Positions 27,919 to 37,166 are shown, counted from the stretch's first letter. The stretch: DNA of 64,000 nucleotides from Candidatus Defluviibacillus avedoerensis (GCA_016703665.1 JADJBS010000005.1:58516-122515); one strand, 5' to 3'. Numbers and translations: made by a program. The notes: a model not told the origin generated them from the letters alone.

Positions 27919-28971
27919 ATGTTCTTTGAATCCCATGCATCTTTGCAGGCCTTTAACACCTTTGGCATTGCTGCCAGGGCCGTTGCATTGTTGCGTGTGG
28001 CCGACGTTGTCGGTTTACAGGCTGCACTGCGACATCCTTTGGTATCAGGGTTTACCCCGCTGTTGCTGGGTGGTGGCAGTAACATTGTGTTAACCGGGGA
28101 CGTGAAGGTGCCAGTGATCCGCATCGAGATCAAAGGCATGCAACTGGTCGAGGAAACTGCCAAAGCGTGGATTGTGGAGATGGGTGCTGGTGAAAGCTGG
28201 CATGACTGCGTGCGCTGGACCCTGGACCAGGGCATCCCAGGTCTTGAGAACTTGGCCTTGATACCTGGCACAGTGGGTGCCGCGCCTGTTCAGAACATAG
28301 GCGCCTATGGGGTGGAGTTGCAAGACCGGTTTGAATCCCTGACTGCCATGGACCTGCATACCGGCCGCAGCTTTGAGCTGGATGCTGCCCAATGTGCATT
28401 TGGTTACCGCGACTCCATTTTCAAGCATGTCGCCACAGCGCCGGGTGACTTTGGCTTGGCGGGACGGGCCGTCATTACCCATGTGCGATTGCGATTGCCC
28501 AAACCCTGGAAACCGGTGCTGGGCTACCTGGACCTGGAGCGCAAATGCCAGGAGTCCGGCGTTGTCAGGCCGGATGCCAGACAGATATTTGAATGGGTCT
28601 GCGACATCCGCCGCGCCAAGTTGCCAGACCCCAGGCAGATCGGCAACGCCGGAAGCTTTTTCAAGAATCCAACGGTTTCTGCAGATCAATGCGCAGACAT
28701 CATTGCCCGTGAACCCAACATCGTGCACTACCAACTGGCGGATGGCCGCATCAAGCTGGCTGCGGGTTGGCTGATCGATGCCTGCGGCTGGAAGGGTAAG
28801 ACCATTGGCCGCGCGGGTGTTTATGAAAAGCAGGCGCTGGTGCTGGTCAACCGGGGGGGCGTGGAAGATCCCGTGACCGGTGGCGAGGTGATGACGTTGG
28901 CTCGGGCGATCCAAACCAGTGTGTACGAGCGCTTTGGCATCCGGCTAGAACCCGAACCCGTGGTGATCTGA
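27919..28971 (+). CDS. murB: UDP-N-acetylenolpyruvoylglucosamine reductase MurB
   Basis: A 350-residue FAD enzyme that reduces UDP-GlcNAc-enolpyruvate to UDP-MurNAc, a committed step of peptidoglycan synthesis in the cytoplasm. FAD-binding blocks LLGGGSNIVLTGD and GAGESWHD, the proton-donor serine region (NAGSFFKNP) and the terminal catalytic-glutamate region are all present. The length matches the type I (E. coli-like) enzyme. Divergent from yajQ by 42 bases and followed after one base by the glycine-rich protein gene. Confidence 0.95.
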   Translation: MFFESHASLQAFNTFGIAARAVALLRVADVVGLQAALRHPLVSGFTPLLLGGGSNIVLTGDVKVPVIRIEIKGMQLVEETAKAWIVEMGAGESWHDCVRWTLDQGIPGLENLALIPGTVGAAPVQNIGAYGVELQDRFESLTAMDLHTGRSFELDAAQCAFGYRDSIFKHVATAPGDFGLAGRAVITHVRLRLPKPWKPVLGYLDLERKCQESGVVRPDARQIFEWVCDIRRAKLPDPRQIGNAGSFFKNPTVSADQCADIIAREPNIVHYQLADGRIKLAAGWLIDACGWKGKTIGRAGVYEKQALVLVNRGGVEDPVTGGEVMTLARAIQTSVYERFGIRLEPEPVVI

Positions 28972-28972
28972 C

Positions 28973-29761
28973 ATGAGTGCGCTCAGCCTGAACTACCGCC
29001 GCCGCATTGCCCTGCTGGTTGCGGTGCGGTGGAGCCTTGTTGCTATTTTGATCGGCGCATGGTTCTGGGTTTCCCGCATGACCTTTGTCTTCCAGCTGTT
29101 TTTGACCGTAGGCTTGAGCGTTGCGCTGCATCAGTGGGAACTGAGTGTGAGGCGCCAGTTCATCCGCGATGCAAGCTTCCCGGTCTTCTTACAGAAGAAA
29201 GTGATGCAAGCCCACCCAGGTTTGAGCGAGCGGGACGTGGAGTTGGTCTTTCGGGGGCTCCGCCAATTCTTCATGGCACATCTTCGGAGTCATCTCAAGT
29301 TTGTGGCCATGCCGTCCAAGGTGGTGGACACCGCTTGGCACGAATTCATTCTTCATACCAAGGCTTACCAGCAATGGTGCCAAGCAGCCTTTGGACGGAT
29401 GCTGCACCACACGCCAGCCGAGGTGCTGGGGCGGGACTCCAAGCGCAACGACGGGCTGCGCCGATCTTGGTTCTGGTCTTGCAAGGAAGAAAGCATAGAC
29501 CCGCGCAAGCCGACGCGACTGCCGTTGCTGTTTGCGCTGGACGCCAAGTTTTGCATCGAAGGTGGATTCAGCTACGTGCCTGATTGCAAGGACATCGACC
29601 AGCAAAGTGGTTCCACCGCCTATTGCGGCACAGATTTCAGTGCCAGCTCAGACGCCGGGGGTGCGCCAGGCGACGCGGGGGGCTTTGGCGCAAGCGAGGT
29701 CAGCAGCGCAGATGGCGGCAGTGACGGCGGGTGCGGTGGGGGTTGCGGTGGCGGTGACTGA
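28973..29761 (+). CDS. Membrane protein with GRDP-like WH-x-F domain and glycine-rich C-terminus
   Basis: A 262-residue protein of unknown function. One or two membrane segments occur near residues 10-50. Residues ~95-135 hold VDTAWHEFILHTKAYQQWC, which resembles the W-H-x-F-x-x-H core of the glycine-rich-domain (DUF1399/GRDP) family. The protein ends in a Gly/Ser/Ala-rich, Cys-containing tail (GGGCGGG) that may be flexible or metal-binding. Starts one base after the murB stop. Not assigned a function. Confidence 0.65.
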   Translation: MSALSLNYRRRIALLVAVRWSLVAILIGAWFWVSRMTFVFQLFLTVGLSVALHQWELSVRRQFIRDASFPVFLQKKVMQAHPGLSERDVELVFRGLRQFFMAHLRSHLKFVAMPSKVVDTAWHEFILHTKAYQQWCQAAFGRMLHHTPAEVLGRDSKRNDGLRRSWFWSCKEESIDPRKPTRLPLLFALDAKFCIEGGFSYVPDCKDIDQQSGSTAYCGTDFSASSDAGGAPGDAGGFGASEVSSADGGSDGGCGGGCGGGD

Positions 29762-29797
29762 AAAACCGCGCGGTGAGGCAGTCAAGCAGCCAGCATA

Positions 29798-30115
29798 TCA
29801 GCCGAAATGGCAGACGTAGTGGTAGGCGTCTGCAACTCGGATATCAAACTTGGAATTGCCAGGCACGCTGAATTTTTCACCCGGCCCTGATGTGACCCAG
29901 GTGTCAGTACCCGCCAGCTTGTATTCGCAGGCGCCACCAACGCATTCCATGATCTCAGGTGCACCTGTATTGAAGGTCAGCGTGGACGGCAAGACCACTC
30001 CCACGCTCTTCTTCGTGCCGTCGGGGTACGTAATGTTGTGGCTGACACACTTGCCGTCGAAATAGACATTTGCTCGGGTGGTGACGGTGACGTTGGCGAT
30101 GGATTCAGTGGACAT
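29798..30115 (-). CDS. ppnP: Pyrimidine/purine nucleoside phosphorylase PpnP
   Basis: A 105-residue cupin-fold protein (YaiE/DUF1255 family) that phosphorolyses several nucleosides to the free base and ribose 1-phosphate. Recognisable parts are NVYFDGKCVSHNITYPDG, GAPEIMECVGGACEY and the end FDIRVADAYHYVCHFG. ATG 30115 gives the usual family start (MSTESIANVTV). Convergent with the glycine-rich protein. Confidence 0.9.
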   Translation of the reverse strand: MSTESIANVTVTTRANVYFDGKCVSHNITYPDGTKKSVGVVLPSTLTFNTGAPEIMECVGGACEYKLAGTDTWVTSGPGEKFSVPGNSKFDIRVADAYHYVCHFG

Positions 30116-30192
30116 GGCTGAGTGAGGAAGGGAAGGTTGCAAACGCCTGAATTCTAGGTCAGCGGCGCACAGACATCGCATTCAGCCGAGCG

Positions 30193-30924
30193 CTAGTGGC
30201 GACGACCGCCATGCCCGTGGTAACTGCGATACCCCAGCCCGATTGAAAGACCAATCGGTGCGTAATAGGGCGAGTAATACGGGGCAGCGTAGTACGGCGC
30301 GGTGTAAACGGGTGGGGACACAAATGTCGGCTGAACATAAGTTTGTGTCGTGACCACGCCTTGCGGATAGGTTTGCTGCGGATAGGCCTGTGGTGGGTAG
30401 CTTATGCCTTGTTGCACATCAGACGGCAAGCTGGCTTGCGGTGCTGCACTGCCCACGCCGACCGGCGTGACTTGCAACTGAATGGTGGGGCCGGGATCGG
30501 TAGGCATTTGCACGGTGTACTGCTTGCCACCGTAGTCATAAACCACGTTGTAGCCCAGGTTTCGGTTTTCATAGATGGTCTGGGTGCTGCATGTTTGCAC
30601 GTTTTGCACGTGCTGGTTGCTGCCCTCTATGTTGTTGCCCAAAATGGCTCCACCCATGACACCCGCAATGGTGGCCAGCGTCTTGCCAGAACCCTGGCCC
30701 ACTGCATTGCCGAGGCCTCCACCTGCCAGTGCGCCCATCACTGCGCCAGCGCCGGACTTGGGTTCCGAAACGATGGTGGGTTGCGTGGTGCAGACCTGAC
30801 GTGGCACAGCAACTTGCTGTATCAAGGGTGTGCTTGAGATCACTCGGCCAACTTCCTGGGCAAAGGCCCCAGAGGCCAGCAAAGCCGAGCCGGTCAGGGC
30901 GGCAGCAATCAGGTTCTTTGTCAT
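30193..30924 (-). CDS. Glycine-zipper 2TM-domain envelope protein
   Basis: A 242-residue exported protein with a signal peptide (ending ASGAFAQ). The glycine-zipper region is about residues 55-90 (VMGALAGGGLGNAVGQGSG, then GGAILGNN), the SlyB/YcfJ/17-kDa antigen type of insertion domain. The C-terminal third is rich in Tyr, Pro and Gln (PQAYPQQTYPQ) and ends in His/Gly/Arg repeats (HGHGGRRH). Such proteins are thought to help envelope integrity, but the exact role is unknown. ATG 30924 chosen for the signal peptide; a longer version from 30954 would add ten residues. Confidence 0.8.
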   Translation of the reverse strand: MTKNLIAAALTGSALLASGAFAQEVGRVISSTPLIQQVAVPRQVCTTQPTIVSEPKSGAGAVMGALAGGGLGNAVGQGSGKTLATIAGVMGGAILGNNIEGSNQHVQNVQTCSTQTIYENRNLGYNVVYDYGGKQYTVQMPTDPGPTIQLQVTPVGVGSAAPQASLPSDVQQGISYPPQAYPQQTYPQGVVTTQTYVQPTFVSPPVYTAPYYAAPYYSPYYAPIGLSIGLGYRSYHGHGGRRH

Positions 30925-30998
30925 GTTCAATCCTTTCGGCATCAAGCTGCCCAATGGCCTCTATAACGCGCCACATCGCCAAAAAGTCTACGCAGCCA

Positions 30999-31364
30999 TC
31001 AACCCGATTTTGATGCGGACTTGGCCCTCTCGGCCCATTCTTCAGGTTTGAAACCCACGGTTGTGCTGTTTGCCCAGTCCACCACTGGGCGTTTGATCGT
31101 ACTGACCTGGCTCTGCATCACCTTACGGGCACTCGCGCCATCGTGAACCGTATTCTTGACATTGTCGTCCAACTGGCGCCACGCCGTGCCTTTGCGGTTC
31201 AGCAAGGTTTCCCAGCCCACGGCTGTCAACCAAGCGTCCAGGCGATCTGGGGGAACGCCTTGCTTCTTGAAGTCATGGAACTGGTGTTCAATGCCGTTGT
31301 CTGCAAGCCACGAACGGGCTTTCTTGACAGTGTCGCAGTTGGGGATGCCGTAAATGGTGATCAT
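30999..31364 (-). CDS. ArsC/Spx-family thiol reductase-like protein (YffB-like)
   Basis: A 121-residue thioredoxin-fold protein of the ArsC/Spx family. It starts ITIYGIPNCDTVKKAR with a single N-terminal Cys rather than a CXXC pair, as in E. coli YffB, a glutathione-dependent reductase-like protein. The conserved KRPVVDWAN segment near the C-terminus matches the RP..V/I motif of the family. Arsenate reduction is not implied. ATG 31364 fits the family; divergent from folC by about 105 bases. Confidence 0.88.
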   Translation of the reverse strand: MITIYGIPNCDTVKKARSWLADNGIEHQFHDFKKQGVPPDRLDAWLTAVGWETLLNRKGTAWRQLDDNVKNTVHDGASARKVMQSQVSTIKRPVVDWANSTTVGFKPEEWAERAKSASKSG

Positions 31365-31423
31365 GGGTTTGCCGTTGCATTGAACAAGAAAAAACAGTTT
31401 TTCGGCAATGTTAATCAATATTC

Positions 31424-31439
31424 ATTGCTATCAAATTTG
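31424..31439 (+). repeat. Short dispersed repeat, copy A
   Basis: ATTGCTATCAAATTTG is identical here and at 35755-35770, in each case just upstream of a plus-strand gene (folC and gltX). The 10-mer TTGCTATCAA also occurs near 50359 and, inverted, inside folC at 31807-31816. It stands out as AT-rich in a GC-rich genome and looks like a small Comamonadaceae interspersed element. Function unknown. Confidence 0.55.
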
Positions 31440-31470
31440 CACAACAATGGCTTGGCTTGATAATTCCGGC

Positions 31471-32811
31471 ATGTCTGAGCCCTCTGCCGATGCTTACGTG
31501 AAAGCAAAACCCTGCCCCGGCCCGTCGTCTTCGCTCGAAGAATGGCTGTCTTACTGCGAAACCTTGCACCCGCGCGCCATTGACATGGGGCTGACCCGTG
31601 TGCAGCAGGTGGCCCAACGGATGAAGCTGCGCTTTGACTGCCCTGTGATCACCGTGGCGGGCACGAATGGCAAAGGCTCAAGCTGCGCGATGCTGGAGGC
31701 CATCCTTCAGCAAGCGGGCTACCGAACCGGCGTGTTTACTTCCCCGCATCTGGTGCACTTCGAGGAACGCTGCCGTATTCACGGCGAGAGCGTAAATGCT
31801 TCATTATTGATAGCAAACTTTGTTGCTGTACAAGCCGCTAGAGGTGAAATATCCCTCAGTTATTTTGAATTTACCACCTTGGCCATCCTGCGACTGATGA
31901 GTTTGGCCGGGCTGGACGCAGCCATTCTGGAAGTGGGCCTGGGTGGACGGTTGGATGCCGTCAACATCATTGATGCCGACTGCGCCGTGATCACCAGCAT
32001 CGACCTGGATCACACCGAGTTGCTGGGGCCAGACCGTGAAAGCATCGGTTTCGAGAAGGCCGGCATCATGCGCGCGGGCCGCCCCGTGATCGTCAGCGAC
32101 CCAATGCCACCCAGTAGCCTTGCGACCCATGCGGCCGCGCTGGGGGCAGATTTGTGGTGTCTGGGCCGGGACTTCCATTTCAGCGGTGACAAGCAGCAGT
32201 GGGCCTGGACGGGGCGCGCCCGTCGCTTTGCCGGCTTGGCCTATCCAGCCCTGCGTGGGGCCAACCAACTGGTCAATGCGTCCGGCGTGCTGGCGGCGCT
32301 GGAGGCCTTACGCGAGCGCATTCCCGTGACGGCGCAAGCGGTGCGCAATGGTTTGGCACTGGTAGAGTTGCCTGGCCGCTTTCAGATCGTGCCGGGCGAG
32401 CCTGTGCTGGTGCTGGATGTGGCGCACAATCCCCATTCAGTGGCGGCTTTGGCCGCCAATCTGGACGCCATGGGTTTTTCACCCTGTACTCACGCTGTGT
32501 TTGGCGCCATGGCTGACAAGGATCTGGCACCCATGCTGCAGCGCGTGGGGCCGATGGTTGACCGCTGGTACTTCTGCGACTTACCCACACCCCGTGCAGC
32601 AAGCGCACTGGCGTTGCAAGCCCGTTGGCAAGCGGCAAACCAACGCACAGACACAAGCAGCAGCGTCCATGCCGATCCCCAGTCAGCCCTGAACGCGGCC
32701 ATCGCAGCAGCAGACCCCACTGATAGAATCGTGGTCTTCGGTTCCTTCTACACGGTGGGGGGCGTTCTGAAGGATGGCACGCCCCGTTTGCAGGCAAAGC
32801 ACCTGGGCTGA
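31471..32811 (+). CDS. folC: Bifunctional folylpolyglutamate synthase/dihydrofolate synthase
   Basis: A 446-residue cytoplasmic ligase that adds glutamate to dihydropteroate and to folates. The P-loop is VAGTNGKGSSCAMLE, followed by YRTGVFTSPHLVHFEERC, the omega-like loop LEVGLGGRLDAVN and VITSIDLDHTELLG. The Mur-ligase-like C-terminal domain has VLDVAHNPHSV. It heads folC-dedD-cvpA-purF. An AT-rich segment at about 31796-31860 codes SLLIANFVAVQAARGEISLS and contains the inverted repeat core TTGATAGCAA, suggesting a small element was absorbed into the coding sequence in frame. Confidence 0.94.
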   Translation: MSEPSADAYVKAKPCPGPSSSLEEWLSYCETLHPRAIDMGLTRVQQVAQRMKLRFDCPVITVAGTNGKGSSCAMLEAILQQAGYRTGVFTSPHLVHFEERCRIHGESVNASLLIANFVAVQAARGEISLSYFEFTTLAILRLMSLAGLDAAILEVGLGGRLDAVNIIDADCAVITSIDLDHTELLGPDRESIGFEKAGIMRAGRPVIVSDPMPPSSLATHAAALGADLWCLGRDFHFSGDKQQWAWTGRARRFAGLAYPALRGANQLVNASGVLAALEALRERIPVTAQAVRNGLALVELPGRFQIVPGEPVLVLDVAHNPHSVAALAANLDAMGFSPCTHAVFGAMADKDLAPMLQRVGPMVDRWYFCDLPTPRAASALALQARWQAANQRTDTSSSVHADPQSALNAAIAAADPTDRIVVFGSFYTVGGVLKDGTPRLQAKHLG

Positions 32812-32860
32812 TCCTGCTTCTTCACGCAACTCCCTTCACCCTGACATCCACGCATCGCAT

Positions 32861-33646
32861 ATGGCCTTTTTCAAGTCGCGCCAACCTGGGGACGCTCCTG
32901 CCCCGTCAGCCCGCCAGCCCGAAAGCGTGGATGTGCTGCGCCGTCGCGCCAAACACCGCCTGATAGGGGCTGTTGTGCTGGTTCTGGCTGGTGTGGTGGG
33001 GTTCCCGATGCTGTTTGATTCGCAGCCCCGTCCCGTGCCTGTGGATATTCAGATCGACATGCCCGACAAAGCCAAAGTTGCGCCGCTGCAAATCCCGCCT
33101 AACCTTGAAGCCCCCCATTCTTCCAGTACAGCCACTGCCGCCGCGACGGGTGCAGTGGGTGGGGCGGCTGTGGTTGCAACCGCCAAGTCAACTGAATCCA
33201 AAGTGGTGCCCGCTGCCAGTCTGGGTGACAAAGAGCAGATTGTGGGCAACGAGACGACAAAGCCTCAAATTAAGCCCGAACCCAAGCCTGAACCCAAGCC
33301 CGAAAAGAAGCCGGAGGCCAAGCACGATGATGGCGCTCGAGCTAAAGCCCTGCTCGAAGGCAAGTCGATCGCTAAAGAAAGTCCGAAAGACAGCAAGCCA
33401 AAATCAGCTGAAGGCGATTTGCGGCTGGTCATCCAAGTAGGTGCCTTTGCCGAAGCAGACAAGGCACAAGAGGCGCGCATGAAGCTGGAGCGCGCAGGAC
33501 TAAAAACCTACACCCATGTGGCGGAAACCAAAGAAGGCAAACGCATCCGTGTACGGGTAGGCCCGTTTGCAACGCGTGCCGAGGCCGAAAAGGTGGCCGC
33601 CAAGGTCAAAGGCTTGCAGCTGCCTGCGTCCATCCTGACGCTTTAG
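32861..33646 (+). CDS. dedD: SPOR-domain cell-division protein, DedD-like
   Basis: A 261-residue inner-membrane protein. A single membrane span at about residues 36-54 (LIGAVVLVLAGVVGFPMLF) is followed by a long Pro/Lys/Glu/Ala-rich linker with KPEPKPEPKPEKKPE repeats. The C-terminal SPOR domain (~190-261) has LVIQVGAFAEADKAQEA and the RVRVGPFATRAEAEK core. SPOR domains bind denuded peptidoglycan at the division septum. ATG 32861 fits the family start (MAFFKSRQ). Placement between folC and cvpA-purF is the classical DedD context. Confidence 0.92.
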   Translation: MAFFKSRQPGDAPAPSARQPESVDVLRRRAKHRLIGAVVLVLAGVVGFPMLFDSQPRPVPVDIQIDMPDKAKVAPLQIPPNLEAPHSSSTATAAATGAVGGAAVVATAKSTESKVVPAASLGDKEQIVGNETTKPQIKPEPKPEPKPEKKPEAKHDDGARAKALLEGKSIAKESPKDSKPKSAEGDLRLVIQVGAFAEADKAQEARMKLERAGLKTYTHVAETKEGKRIRVRVGPFATRAEAEKVAAKVKGLQLPASILTL

Positions 33647-33664
33647 CCTATACCGGCCTCACCC

Positions 33665-34159
33665 ATGACACTGGCACCACTCGATTGGGTTTTGCTCGCC
33701 ATCCTACTGGTATCAGCCCTGGTGGGCGTGTGGCGTGGGCTGGTCTATGAAGTCTTGTCCCTGGTAGCCTGGGCGGTGGCTTTTTTTGTAGCGCAAATCT
33801 TCGCCGCCGACATGGGCGCATTGCTGCCCATGGGGACAACGGGCGAAGGTACCCGCTACCTCGCAGGTTTTGCTGTGGTCTTTTTGTTGACACTCGTTGC
33901 CTGCGGTCTGAGCATTGCTTTGCTAACCAAGTTGATCTCGGCCGTCGGCCTGCGCCCCATTGACCGCGCTTTGGGTGGCCTGTTCGGGCTGATCCGAGGC
34001 CTGCTGTTACTCATGGCCCTGGTGTTGGTCGTGGGCATGACGCCATTGCAAAAGCACGACGAATGGCAAGCGTCTGCTGGCGTGCATAGCCTTCACAGCC
34101 TCTATAAAGCCGTGCAGCCCTTGCTTCCCAGCGAGTTTGCACGGTATTTGCCAGAATAG
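33665..34159 (+). CDS. cvpA: CvpA-family inner-membrane protein
   Basis: A 164-residue protein with four predicted membrane segments (about 6-25, 29-48, 63-86, 100-122). It has the family opening LDWVLLAILLVSALVGVWRG and the conserved RPIDRALGGLFGLIRG turn. CvpA was named for colicin V production and supports envelope stress tolerance and purF expression context; biochemical role unclear. Sits 18 bases after dedD and ends 38 bases before purF. Confidence 0.93.
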   Translation: MTLAPLDWVLLAILLVSALVGVWRGLVYEVLSLVAWAVAFFVAQIFAADMGALLPMGTTGEGTRYLAGFAVVFLLTLVACGLSIALLTKLISAVGLRPIDRALGGLFGLIRGLLLLMALVLVVGMTPLQKHDEWQASAGVHSLHSLYKAVQPLLPSEFARYLPE

Positions 34160-34197
34160 TGTTTAGGCGGCGCAAGCTGCCCAAAGGAAAACCAAGC

Positions 34198-35697
34198 ATG
34201 TGTGGAATCACTGGCGTTGTCAGCAACGCGCCTGTCAATCAACTGATTTATGACGCCTTGCTGCTCTTGCAGCATAGAGGCCAGGACGCTGCGGGCATCG
34301 TCACCCAGCTTGACCGCAAATTCTTCATGCACAAAGCCAAAGGCATGGTGCGCGATGTGTTTCGCACCCGCAACATGCGTGCCTTGCCAGGCAACTGCGG
34401 CCTGGGCCAAGTGCGCTACCCCACCGCAGGCAACGCTTACAGCGAAGAAGAGGCGCAACCGTTTTATGTCAACGCGCCCTTTGGCATTGTGCTGGTGCAC
34501 AACGGTAACCTGACCAATGCGCATGCGCTGAAAGCGGAGTTGTTCAACACCGACCACCGCCACATCAATACCGAGAGCGACTCAGAAGTCTTGCTGAACG
34601 TGGTCGCCCACGAGATCGAAAAATCCACTCGTGGCTTACCCTTGAAGCCCGACGACGTGTTTGCCGCCGTGCGCAACGTGCACCGCCGCATCAAAGGGTC
34701 GTACGCCGTCATCGCATTGATTGCGGGCCACGGCCTGCTGGCGTTCAGGGACCCGCATGGCATTCGACCGCTGGCCATGGGTGTCAGCAAAGACGGCACA
34801 CGCATGATCGCGAGCGAGTCCGTGGCGCTGGAGGGTACGGGCCATGTGTTCGAGCGCAATGTGCAGCCCGGCGAAGCGGTGTTCATTGACCTGCAAGGCC
34901 AGATGTACGCCCAGCAGTGTGCCGACAAACCCCAACTCAACCCTTGTATTTTTGAGTTTGTATACCTGGCACGCCCAGACTCAGAGCTGGACGGCATCTC
35001 CGTCTACCAGGCACGCCTGAACCTCGGTGAGACACTTGCCAAGCGGGTCATCTCTACCGTCCCCCCTGACCAGATCGATGTAGTGATCCCCATCCCGGAA
35101 TCCAGTCGCCCCAGCGCGACCCAGCTTGCCCACCTGCTGGGCATTCCGTATCGGGAAGGCTTTGTTAAAAATCGCTATGTTGGCCGCACCTTCATCATGC
35201 CGGGGCAGGCGGTGCGCAAGAAATCAGTGCGCCAAAAGCTCAACGTCATTGCCAGTGAATTCAAAGGCCGCAACGTGCTGCTGGTGGATGACTCTATCGT
35301 GCGCGGCACCACCAGCCGTGAGATCGTCCAGATGGCCCGCGACGCTGGGGCGCGCAAGGTCTACATGGCCAGCGCCGCGCCTCCCGTGCGCTACCCCAAC
35401 GTGTATGGCATCGACATGCCCACCAGTGGCGAACTCGTTGCCCATGGCCGCACGCTGGAAGAAATCCGCGAAGTCATAGGCTGCGACGCCCTGATTTACC
35501 AGGACGTGGACGGCATGAAGCGCGCCATCGGCTCGCTCAACCCCGCCATTCAGGGCTTTGATGCATCCTGCTTTGATGGTGTCTATGTCACGGGTGACAT
35601 CACCGCTGCCGATATCGACCGCCTGAATGAAAACCGGGTGGGCGCAGATGAGGGTGACGAAGACACATCGCGCTTGGCGCTGCCGAATCAGAGCTGA
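34198..35697 (+). CDS. purF: Amidophosphoribosyltransferase PurF
   Basis: A 499-residue enzyme that makes 5-phosphoribosylamine from PRPP and glutamine, the first step of purine synthesis. It begins MCGITGVV, so Cys2 is the N-terminal nucleophile of the class II glutaminase domain once Met is removed. The PRPP-binding loop is VLLVDDSIVRGTTSREIV in the phosphoribosyltransferase half. ATG 34198 is fixed by the required Cys2. Last gene of folC-dedD-cvpA-purF. Confidence 0.97.
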   Translation: MCGITGVVSNAPVNQLIYDALLLLQHRGQDAAGIVTQLDRKFFMHKAKGMVRDVFRTRNMRALPGNCGLGQVRYPTAGNAYSEEEAQPFYVNAPFGIVLVHNGNLTNAHALKAELFNTDHRHINTESDSEVLLNVVAHEIEKSTRGLPLKPDDVFAAVRNVHRRIKGSYAVIALIAGHGLLAFRDPHGIRPLAMGVSKDGTRMIASESVALEGTGHVFERNVQPGEAVFIDLQGQMYAQQCADKPQLNPCIFEFVYLARPDSELDGISVYQARLNLGETLAKRVISTVPPDQIDVVIPIPESSRPSATQLAHLLGIPYREGFVKNRYVGRTFIMPGQAVRKKSVRQKLNVIASEFKGRNVLLVDDSIVRGTTSREIVQMARDAGARKVYMASAAPPVRYPNVYGIDMPTSGELVAHGRTLEEIREVIGCDALIYQDVDGMKRAIGSLNPAIQGFDASCFDGVYVTGDITAADIDRLNENRVGADEGDEDTSRLALPNQS

Positions 35698-35754
35698 GTA
35701 AAGACGTTACTTTTCAATAAAAATCTGCCTTTATGGCTTAACTGATAAGCATTT

Positions 35755-35770
35755 ATTGCTATCAAATTTG
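35755..35770 (+). repeat. Short dispersed repeat, copy B
   Basis: Second exact copy of ATTGCTATCAAATTTG (first at 31424-31439). It ends about 10 bases before the gltX ATG, in the 83-base purF-gltX gap, so it may contribute to the gltX leader. Confidence 0.5.
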
Positions 35771-35780
35771 TATTTTCCAC

Positions 35781-37166
35781 ATGAGCACAGTACGCACGCG
35801 CATCGCACCATCGCCAACGGGTTTCTTGCACCTTGGCACCGCCCGCACCGCTTTGTATTCCTGGGCGTTTGCCCGTCACAGCGGGGGAAAGTTTGTGCTG
35901 CGCATCGAAGACACCGATGTTGCTCGAAGCACGCAAGATTCAGTGGATCAAATCCTCGTCGCCATGAAATGGCTGGGCCTGGACTATGACGAAGGCCCCG
36001 TCTACCAGATGCAGCGTCTGGACCGCTACACCGCAGTGGTAGAGCAGTTGATGACCGAGGGCAAAGCCTACCGCTGCTACAGCACACCAGAGGAACTGGA
36101 CGCCGTGCGCGAAGCCAAAAAAGCCCGCAGCGAAAAACCCTTGTACGACGGCCGCTGGCGCCCAGAGCCCGGCAAGACGCTGCCCCTCGTTCCCGATGGC
36201 GTCAAGCCCGTCATCCGCTTCAAGAACCCTACCGAAGGCGACGTCACCTGGAACGATCTGGTCAAAGGCCCCATCACCATCAACAACCGCGAAATTGACG
36301 ACCTCATCATTGTCCGCGCCGACGGCATCCCCACCTACAACTTTGCCGTCGTGGTGGATGACTGGGACATGCACATTACCCACGTGTACCGAGGTGACGA
36401 GCACATCAACAACACCCCTTGGCAGATCAACATATTCAATGCACTTGGCGCACCTCTGCCTCAGTTTGGTCATTGCCCCGTGATTTTGGGCGACGATGGC
36501 CAAAAGCTCTCCAAGCGCCGAGGCGCGGTCAGCGTCACCGCCTACCAAGAAGCTGGCTATTTACCTGAAGCCTTGCTCAACTACCTGGCCCGCTTGGGCT
36601 GGAGCCATGGCGACGAAGAACTCTTCACCGCAGAACAAATCGTCACCTGGTTTGACGGCACCCACCTGAATAAAAGCCCCGCGCAGTGGGACCCCGCCAA
36701 GCTGCTGTGGGTAAACGCACACTACGTCAAGACAGCGGACAATGCCCGCCTGGCGAAGCTGGTTACGCCCTTCGTTCGCGCCAAAGGCCTCGACATAGAC
36801 GAGCGCCTGGCAGACATTTGCGGCCTGTTCAAAGACCGCTGCGAAACCTTGGTGGTGCTGGCCAATTGGGTATCGGCCTTTTATGGACAAGTCACTCCCA
36901 AACCAGAAGAAATAACGCAACACGTGACACAGGCCATACGCCCCGTATTGGACTCGCTCAGTCAAAGCCTGTCGTCCTGCACATGGGACAAGGCTGGCAT
37001 CGCCGCTGCCATCAAGGATGTGCTGACCCAGCATGGCATCAAAATGCCTCAATTGGCCATGCCTGTGCGAGTTCTCGTCATGGGGACTGCTCAAACACCG
37101 TCACTCGACGCTGTGCTGGCGCTCTCAAAAAGAGAAGTTGTATTGCAGAGATTGAAAAGCGTTTAA
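35781..37166 (+). CDS. gltX: Glutamyl-tRNA synthetase
   Basis: A 461-residue class I aminoacyl-tRNA synthetase. The HIGH-type motif is HLGT in SPTGFLHLGTART and the KMSKS-type motif is KLSKR (GQKLSKRRGA). Both define the Rossmann active site that charges tRNA-Glu. The C-terminal anticodon-binding domain is complete. Downstream lie tRNA-Ala, tRNA-Glu and tRNA-Asp, so the enzyme and its tRNA substrate are neighbours. No clear Shine-Dalgarno precedes ATG 35781. Confidence 0.96.
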   Translation: MSTVRTRIAPSPTGFLHLGTARTALYSWAFARHSGGKFVLRIEDTDVARSTQDSVDQILVAMKWLGLDYDEGPVYQMQRLDRYTAVVEQLMTEGKAYRCYSTPEELDAVREAKKARSEKPLYDGRWRPEPGKTLPLVPDGVKPVIRFKNPTEGDVTWNDLVKGPITINNREIDDLIIVRADGIPTYNFAVVVDDWDMHITHVYRGDEHINNTPWQINIFNALGAPLPQFGHCPVILGDDGQKLSKRRGAVSVTAYQEAGYLPEALLNYLARLGWSHGDEELFTAEQIVTWFDGTHLNKSPAQWDPAKLLWVNAHYVKTADNARLAKLVTPFVRAKGLDIDERLADICGLFKDRCETLVVLANWVSAFYGQVTPKPEEITQHVTQAIRPVLDSLSQSLSSCTWDKAGIAAAIKDVLTQHGIKMPQLAMPVRVLVMGTAQTPSLDAVLALSKREVVLQRLKSV

